DNA from: VAZQ01 sp035293945
GTDB taxonomy: Bacteria > Pseudomonadota > Alphaproteobacteria > Rhizobiales > Xanthobacteraceae
DNA length: 64,000 nt
Reading direction: 5' to 3'
NCBI GenBank assembly: GCA_035293945.1
Contig: DATGLV010000010.1
Span: forward strand, 1 to 64,000
Shown here: positions 59,594-64,000 of the stretch, piece after piece
Numbering within the stretch: the first letter of the stretch is position 1
How the letters are laid out: each line of letters opens with the position of its first letter
Position numbers and translations under genes: made by a program
The notes under the pieces: generated by a model
What the model was told of the DNA's origin: nothing
The model's database searches: none
The model's input: the letters and a program-made list of their open reading frames with translations, nothing else

Positions 59594-59633
59594 GAAGCAG
59601 ATGCCATGAGACCGGCCGCGTCCGGTCGCCGGA

Positions 59634-60362
59634 TCAGAATTTGTAGTTTATGCCCACGCGGCCGATGTCGAGGGCATCCTTGAACTTGAAGATGTAGCCA
59701 CCGCTGGCCGCGGTCCGATCCGGAAAGCCGACATGAAGGTATTCGGCCTTCGCCGTCCAATGATCCGTGAACGCGTACTCGACGCCGCCGCCCGCGGTCC
59801 ATCCCGTAACATTGGGGCTCGGGCTGACGCTGAAGGAGCTTACTGCCGGATCGAACAGATGCTCGTTGAGCTGCGCAAATGCGACACCGCCGGTTCCGTA
59901 GATCAGGACGCGATCGAACGCCAAGCCGAGCCGCCCGCGCACCGTGCTGAGCCAGTCAAGACTCGAGTTGTAGGTAAACGGGCCGACGAAGCTAGCGACG
60001 GTGCTGCTGCTGTCGAGCGAGGCGAACGAGATATCGGCCTCAGCGCCAAGGACCACGTTAGAGACCTGCCAATTGAAGCCGGCCTCAAAGCCGCCGATCA
60101 CGCCGGTCTTGTCGTTGTGGTCGACGGCCCCCAATGGGCTCAGGAGCGGACCCATAGTGGACGGATCATCCTCGACGGAGCGGGTAGCCGCGACGGCGCC
60201 GACATTGGCGCCGACATAGAATCCGGTCCACGTCCATGGCGCCATGGCGGGCGCCTTGTATACCGGGGCTCGGGCCGGGCGAACTCCGAGATCCGCAGCT
60301 TGCGCGCCGGTCGCCAGAAGGAGGGCGGAAATCGAAGCGCCGGCAAGGAGTGATCTTTTCAT
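59634..60362 (-). CDS. Omp25-like outer-membrane beta-barrel protein
   Basis: This 242-residue protein has a signal peptide ending at 'GAQAAD', a short Pro/Ala linker 'RAPVYKAPAMAPWTWTGFYVGANVG', then an eight-stranded barrel ending in aromatic 'VGINYKF', the C-terminal Phe needed for outer-membrane insertion. The 'W-T-G-F-Y-x-G' opening is characteristic of the Omp25/Omp31 porin-like family abundant in Bradyrhizobium and Brucella. It is probably a structural outer-membrane protein rather than a selective channel. GGAGCTGTC precedes the ATG. The 202-base gap upstream (60363-60564) contains AGGGA-AAA-TCCCT near 60395, perhaps part of its 5' leader, and nothing else clear. Confidence 0.9.
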   Translation of the reverse strand: MKRSLLAGASISALLLATGAQAADLGVRPARAPVYKAPAMAPWTWTGFYVGANVGAVAATRSVEDDPSTMGPLLSPLGAVDHNDKTGVIGGFEAGFNWQVSNVVLGAEADISFASLDSSSTVASFVGPFTYNSSLDWLSTVRGRLGLAFDRVLIYGTGGVAFAQLNEHLFDPAVSSFSVSPSPNVTGWTAGGGVEYAFTDHWTAKAEYLHVGFPDRTAASGGYIFKFKDALDIGRVGINYKF

Positions 60363-60564
60363 GACAGCTCCATTTTTGATCCGGACAAGATAGGGAAAAT
60401 CCCTTTACGCGCCCACCCTTGTGCCCTGCGACTGAGAAAAGAAATCATCCGCGTTGCAATCAGGTAACAGGGGGCGCCTTCCGGTTGCGCGCACGGCGGA
60501 ATGCAGCCGGAACGGTTTCTGTTGTGCCTGGCCGGCCGGTCCACGATTAACGAAATGATCGCCC

Positions 60565-60915
60565 TCAGGCGCCGCCTTGGACTTTCAACGCCGCGAGCGC
60601 CTCGGCGCGGTCAGTGTGGACGCTGAACATCCTCGCGAAGCCGCTGATGTCGAGGACTTCGCGCACCTGCGCATTGACCCCGCATAGTGCAAAGACGCTG
60701 CCGGTGGCCGTGGCCTTCTTCATGAGCACGAGCAGCGCGCGCAGCCCCGCGCTGCTGACGTAATCGATATCGGTAAAGTCGATCAGGATTTTCGCGCCGG
60801 TTCCGGTGATCAGCGCGGCGACCTGGTTGGCGAAATTGGTGCTGTAGATGCCGTCGAGACGGCCATGGACGGTCACCACATGGGCATCGCCGACGCGCTC
60901 CTTCTGAATTTCCAT
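60565..60915 (-). CDS. STAS-domain protein (anti-sigma-factor antagonist type)
   Basis: This 116-residue single-domain protein is of the SpoIIAA/RsbV kind: 'AHVVTVHGRLDGIYSTNFANQVAALI', 'KILIDFTDIDYVSSAGLRALLVLMKKA' and 'FALCGVNAQVREVLDISGFARMFSV'. Ser55 in 'VSSAGL' aligns with the Ser that is phosphorylated by a partner kinase. It would switch a regulatory partner by phosphorylation state. No HPK/RsbW-like kinase or PP2C phosphatase gene is in the window. It follows a Bug receptor gene by 23 bases on the same strand, which may only reflect shared transcription. Confidence 0.9.
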   Translation of the reverse strand: MEIQKERVGDAHVVTVHGRLDGIYSTNFANQVAALITGTGAKILIDFTDIDYVSSAGLRALLVLMKKATATGSVFALCGVNAQVREVLDISGFARMFSVHTDRAEALAALKVQGGA

Positions 60916-60938
60916 TCATCCCTCGCTGGCAATGCCGC

Positions 60939-61907
60939 TCATTCCACCTTGATATTAGCAAGCCGTGCGACTGCGTCCCAGGTTGACCGCTCATGCGTGA
61001 GGTAGCTCCCGAACTCCGCCGGCGAGCCGGGACGGATATCGAGCGAGAGCTTGGCGAACGCGGTTTCGACATCGGAGGCTTTAAGGCCCGCATTCACCGC
61101 GTCATTGAGCTTGGCGACGACACTCGCCGGCGTTCCCGAGCGCGCGACCAGGCCGAAAAAGGACGAGGTGACGAAATCCGGAATGCCGCTTTCCACCATG
61201 GTGGGAACCGCCGGAAGATGCGGGCTGCGGGTCGCGCTCGTCACCGCAAGCGCGCGCAAGCTGCCGGCCGCGATCAGCGGCAAGGCGGTCGCCGGGTTCT
61301 CGAACGTCAGCTGCACTTGGCCCGACACCACGTCCTCGGCGGAAACACCGCCGCCCTTGTTGGGGACGTGCACCAGATCGAGCCCTGCTTTGGCGTTGAA
61401 CCATTCGGCGATCAGATGCGCCGGCGTACCGACCCCGGGAGAGGAATAGCTGAGCTTGCCCGGATTGGCTTTGGCATAGGCGATGAGGTCGGCAACCGAC
61501 TTGACCGGCAGCGTCGGGTTGACCACCAGCACGTTCGAGGAGGTCGCGATCTGCGCAATCGGCGTGAACGCGCTTGCCGGATCATAGCCGAGCTTCTTAT
61601 TGATCGCGGGTGCGATCACCAGGGTTGCGGTATTTCCCACCAGCAGCGTATAGCCATCGGGGTCGGCGGCGACGACCACCCGCGACCCGATGATGCCGCC
61701 GGCGCCAAGCCGGTTCTCGACGAACACGCTCTGTCCGAGAGCTGATTGCAATTTCTGACCGATGATGCGGGAAATAAGGTCGGTCGGTCCTCCGGGCGAG
61801 AATGGAACAATGATGCGGATTGGTCGTTCCGGATAGCTTTGCGCGCGCGCCGCCCCCGCGGCGAGCGCCAGCGCGACCATGATGCGCAGAAGCCTTCGGC
61901 TCATCAT
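60939..61907 (-). CDS. Bug-family tripartite tricarboxylate transporter receptor
   Basis: This periplasmic binding protein of about 322 residues has a Sec signal 'MMSRRLLRIMVALALAAGAARAQ'. The core is 'YPERPIRIIVPFSPGGPTDLISRIIGQKLQ', 'VFVENRLGAGGIIGSRVVVAADPDGYTLL', 'AYAKANPGKLSYSSPGVGTPAHLIAEWF' and 'HVPNKGGGVSAEDVVSGQVQ'. The start overlaps the stop of the deacetylase-family gene (ATGA), so the two are co-translated; the enzyme and receptor probably share a substrate. No membrane partners are present. ATG 61904 is an equally plausible start. Confidence 0.9.
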   Translation of the reverse strand: MMSRRLLRIMVALALAAGAARAQSYPERPIRIIVPFSPGGPTDLISRIIGQKLQSALGQSVFVENRLGAGGIIGSRVVVAADPDGYTLLVGNTATLVIAPAINKKLGYDPASAFTPIAQIATSSNVLVVNPTLPVKSVADLIAYAKANPGKLSYSSPGVGTPAHLIAEWFNAKAGLDLVHVPNKGGGVSAEDVVSGQVQLTFENPATALPLIAAGSLRALAVTSATRSPHLPAVPTMVESGIPDFVTSSFFGLVARSGTPASVVAKLNDAVNAGLKASDVETAFAKLSLDIRPGSPAEFGSYLTHERSTWDAVARLANIKVE

Positions 61908-62767
61908 GCTTTGCCTTGCGCAAAGAAGCGCTTGGAATAACTGAATGCGTCGTAATCCTGCTCCAGCGCCCATTGCGCGATACGCTCGTGGCCGGGAAAC
62001 CAGACATCGGAATGGCTCGCGAACATCTTCAACAATTTGTCGAATATCGCCGTCATCAGCGGTCGTCCGCCGAAATGGCTATGAAAGCCGATATGGATCA
62101 TCCCCATCGGCTCGTGCGCCAGCAGATATTCGAACGTATCCTCGTACACCTGCAAGAAGCTGCGCGGCGTTCCGCGCAAGACGCGATTATCGACGAAATC
62201 GCTCCACGGAAAGGCGACGATGTCGCCGCTCTTGGTCTTCTGGCGGCGCGGCAGGCTGATGTCGAGCGCATCGGCGTACCAGCGCACCCCCTCCTGCACC
62301 AGCAAATCGAAAGTGTGCTCGGTCCAGCTATAGGCCGGCGTCGCCCAGCCGTGCACGCGCTGGCCCGAAGCCTGTTCGAGGAGGTCGACAGTCTTGCGGA
62401 TCGCTGCCCGTTCTTCATCCGGCGTCATGTAGGCGAACAGCCCGTCCTGGGTGTAGCCGTGGCCCGCAATGGCGTGGCCGGAACGCGCTCCCTGCGCGAT
62501 CACGTCCGGATAGAGCTCGGCGCATTTGCCGCTGCAGAGGATCGTCGACGGCACGCCATGGCGGTCGAGCGTGCGGATGATCCGCCACAGGCCCTCGTTG
62601 CCGCCATATTGCGCCCACTGGATCGCGCCGCGATCGACCGTGCCAGACTTGAGCGGCGAAGTGCGCGGAAAGTAGCTCGGCGATTTCCCCTCCGACCACG
62701 TCTCGAAAAGAATGCTGACCAGCACCGCGATGCGCTTGCCGCCCGGCCACGCGTTTGCATCCGTCAT
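61904..62767 (-). CDS. Polysaccharide deacetylase-family protein (PuuE-like)
   Basis: This protein of about 287 residues starts 'MTDANAWPGGKRIAVLVSILFETW'; a longer open frame (to 63034) has an unlikely N-terminus and would overlap the promoter of the YbhB-like gene. It has 'LWRIIRTLDRHGVPSTILCSGKCAELYPD', 'GHAIAGHGYTQDGLFAYMTPDEE', 'VHGWATPAYSWTEHTFDLL' and 'MIHIGFHSHFGGRPLM', where the late His pair completes the site. It belongs to the same branch as the protein at 36585-37475, related to allantoinase PuuE and imide-acting deacetylases. It is coupled by ATGA to a Bug receptor gene. Confidence 0.85.
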   Translation of the reverse strand: MTDANAWPGGKRIAVLVSILFETWSEGKSPSYFPRTSPLKSGTVDRGAIQWAQYGGNEGLWRIIRTLDRHGVPSTILCSGKCAELYPDVIAQGARSGHAIAGHGYTQDGLFAYMTPDEERAAIRKTVDLLEQASGQRVHGWATPAYSWTEHTFDLLVQEGVRWYADALDISLPRRQKTKSGDIVAFPWSDFVDNRVLRGTPRSFLQVYEDTFEYLLAHEPMGMIHIGFHSHFGGRPLMTAIFDKLLKMFASHSDVWFPGHERIAQWALEQDYDAFSYSKRFFAQGKA

Positions 62768-63002
62768 TTCGGCCCGTCCGCCTCTCTCTTTGTAGATGAT
62801 GGCAAAAGCTGATGTGTCGCGGTTGCTGGTAGCATGGCGCCCCCCGCAGTGGGAACGCCCTTCCGGTTGCGGTGGCGCATGCGGCGTGTGCCCAAAGCGG
62901 TCATGTTCCCGCGACGCCCCTTCAAGGCTCGCGTCGGCTATACTGGTTATTTTCGAGCCCGCGTCGGGGTTCGTTGAGCCGCACCAAACCAAAGGAGCAA
63001 GC

Positions 63003-63500
63003 ATGGCGTTCACGGTCACGAGCAACAGCTTCAAGGACGGCGACTATTTGCCCAAGGAATTCATCTTGTCGCAGGATTTCGGCTTCGGCTGCGCCGGCGG
63101 CAACAGGTCTCCGCACCTGAAATGGTCGGATGCGCCTCCCGGCACCAAGAGCTTTGCGGTCACCTGCTATGATCCCGATGCGCCGACCGGGTCGGGCTTC
63201 TGGCACTGGCTCGTCGTGAACATTCCCGCCAATGTGAGCGAGCTTGCCGAGGGCGCGGGCAGCGCCGGCGGCAAGCTGCCGGCGGGCGCGCTGCAGACTC
63301 GCACCGATTTCGGCGCGCCCGGTTACGGCGGCCCATGTCCGCCGGCGGGCGACCACCCGCATCGCTACCTGTTCACGGTCTTTGCGGTAAAAGCCGACGC
63401 CCTCGATGTGAAGCCCGATACGTCGGCAGCCGTAGTCGGCTTCAACCTGCACTTCAACACGCTGGCCAAAGCCGCGATCATGGGGCTGTTCAAGCGCTGA
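63003..63500 (+). CDS. YbhB/YbcL-family (Raf kinase inhibitor-like) protein
   Basis: This 165-residue protein has the PEBP fold: 'SPHLKWSDAPPGTKSFAVTCYDPDAPTGSGFWHWLVVNIPANVSELAEGAG', broken over residues 37-87, with the D-P-D-A-P and G-x-x-H-W ligand-site motifs. Then comes 'GAPGYGGPCPPAGDHPHRYLFTVFAV' with the second His pair. The anion-binding pocket is complete. The bacterial role is uncertain; small-molecule or phosphate-group binding is likely. ATG 63003 is chosen for AAAGGAG eight bases ahead; the frame is open further upstream but unlike the family. Confidence 0.93.
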   Translation: MAFTVTSNSFKDGDYLPKEFILSQDFGFGCAGGNRSPHLKWSDAPPGTKSFAVTCYDPDAPTGSGFWHWLVVNIPANVSELAEGAGSAGGKLPAGALQTRTDFGAPGYGGPCPPAGDHPHRYLFTVFAVKADALDVKPDTSAAVVGFNLHFNTLAKAAIMGLFKR

Positions 63501-63524
63501 CGCGTGCGTTTGATGATTGTTGGA

Positions 63525-64000
63525 TCATGCGCCCCAACGGATCAGGTTGCGGCCCTCGTTGACCAGGAAGTTGGAAAACCGCTTGCCGCGGTTGCGCAGG
63601 AAACGCAGCGGCCCCGCGTCGACGAAGTAGGTGAGCAGGATGCTGTCGCGCGTTTCCACCTCGGGGCCGACCGGATCGGCCGAGTGCCAAGTGTCCCGGT
63701 CGACCACGAAGGCGTAACCGGTGTTGGGGGCAAAGCGCATCTGGGTTTCCTTCGGCAGGCTGCCGTCCAGCAGTCGCCTGTGGAAGATCGTTCCGATACC
63801 GACATTGGACTCATCGCGCGGAAGGTAGAGCTGGACCGTGATGCCTTTCCAGTGCGTGTCGGTATGTGGAAAGATCCGATAGCCGGTGATGTCGCGCGTG
63901 AGGATCGGGATCGGATAAAGACCTGTATCTTCGAATGCCTCGCCGAACCGCTTGATGAGCGCGGGCCTGAGGCGCGCCATGAAGGCACGCTTCACCTCCG
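63525..64000 (-). CDS. 2-oxoglutarate/Fe(II) oxygenase-like protein, C-terminal part
   Basis: The gene continues past the right edge; about 158 residues are visible. 'FPHTDTHWKGITVQLYLP' contains an H-x-D pair and 'VVDRDTWHSADPVGPE' a second His, the facial triad for iron. 'VETRDSILLTYFVDAGP' supplies an Arg that could hold 2-oxoglutarate. This order and spacing match double-stranded beta-helix oxygenases. The substrate is unknown; related genes in proteobacteria sit near sugar-modification genes. The GTG at 63995 is probably an internal codon rather than the start. Confidence 0.65.
   Translation of the reverse strand, partial: EVKRAFMARLRPALIKRFGEAFEDTGLYPIPILTRDITGYRIFPHTDTHWKGITVQLYLPRDESNVGIGTIFHRRLLDGSLPKETQMRFAPNTGYAFVVDRDTWHSADPVGPEVETRDSILLTYFVDAGPLRFLRNRGKRFSNFLVNEGRNLIRWGA

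Noticed and set aside
1..64000. tRNA, rRNA, CRISPR arrays and insertion sequences
   Set aside because: I looked for T-loop-like motifs, spaced direct repeats, transposase motifs and long terminal inverted repeats in the gaps and found none that hold up. A covariance-model scan would be decisive.

Overview
The window looks like chromosomal DNA of a high-GC alphaproteobacterium of the Hyphomicrobiales (Rhizobiales), probably near Bradyrhizobium/Xanthobacteraceae. The support is a Bradyrhizobium-type Omp25-like porin at 59634-60362, an ExoF-like polysaccharide export protein, a candidate EcfG-type stress promoter ahead of DUF1469/DUF3618 genes, and five Bug-family solute receptors. That placement is inference from family content. 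I see no rRNA, tRNA, CRISPR array or insertion sequence.

Region 1 (2-1173) holds the end of an acetolactate-synthase-like enzyme and a class IV aminotransferase. Region 2 (1277-24531) is an exopolysaccharide/glycoconjugate locus. Leftward it carries a type I secretion pair (HlyD and ABC), a GH16 glycanase without signal peptide, a DUF4832 protein, a Wzx-like flippase, two GT4 and one GT2 glycosyltransferases, a DUF1616 membrane protein, a GT-C-like membrane protein, a flavin oxidoreductase and an ExoF-like outer-membrane exporter. Rightward from the same divergent promoter region it carries a decayed ATP-grasp ligase, a beta-propeller GINT1-like protein, a GT2 and an acyl carrier protein; a leftward MFS gene closes the region. 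No chain-length (Wzz/Wzc) gene is in view, and a polymerase is not obvious.

Region 3 (24532-28092) is a four-gene envelope-stress operon (small membrane protein, DUF1469, DUF3618, YihY) plus a small opposing gene. Region 4 (28406-43552) is a catabolic/transport patchwork: MFS, amidohydrolases, three Bug receptors without TctA/TctB partners, a frameshifted enolase-superfamily enzyme, a polysaccharide-deacetylase-family protein, GST, Na+/H+ antiporter, a periplasmic isochorismatase-fold protein, a hydrolase and DUF983. A 93-bp amidohydrolase remnant lies at 29922-30014.

Region 5 (43684-50942) has a MocR regulator with a palindrome over its own start codon, a secreted protein with an EF-hand-like loop facing a PQQ dehydrogenase that has the lanthanide-type Asp pair, two methyltransferases, a CAP protein and a MarR regulator with a perfect operator-like palindrome. 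Region 6 (50981-59593) resembles a methylcitrate-cycle variant: a PrpB-like lyase divergent from an aconitase-PrpD-ornithine cyclodeaminase-Bug operon, then an acyl-CoA-synthetase-like gene. Region 7 (59634-64000) has the porin, a STAS protein, a Bug receptor/deacetylase pair, a YbhB-like protein and a partial 2-oxoglutarate oxygenase-like gene.
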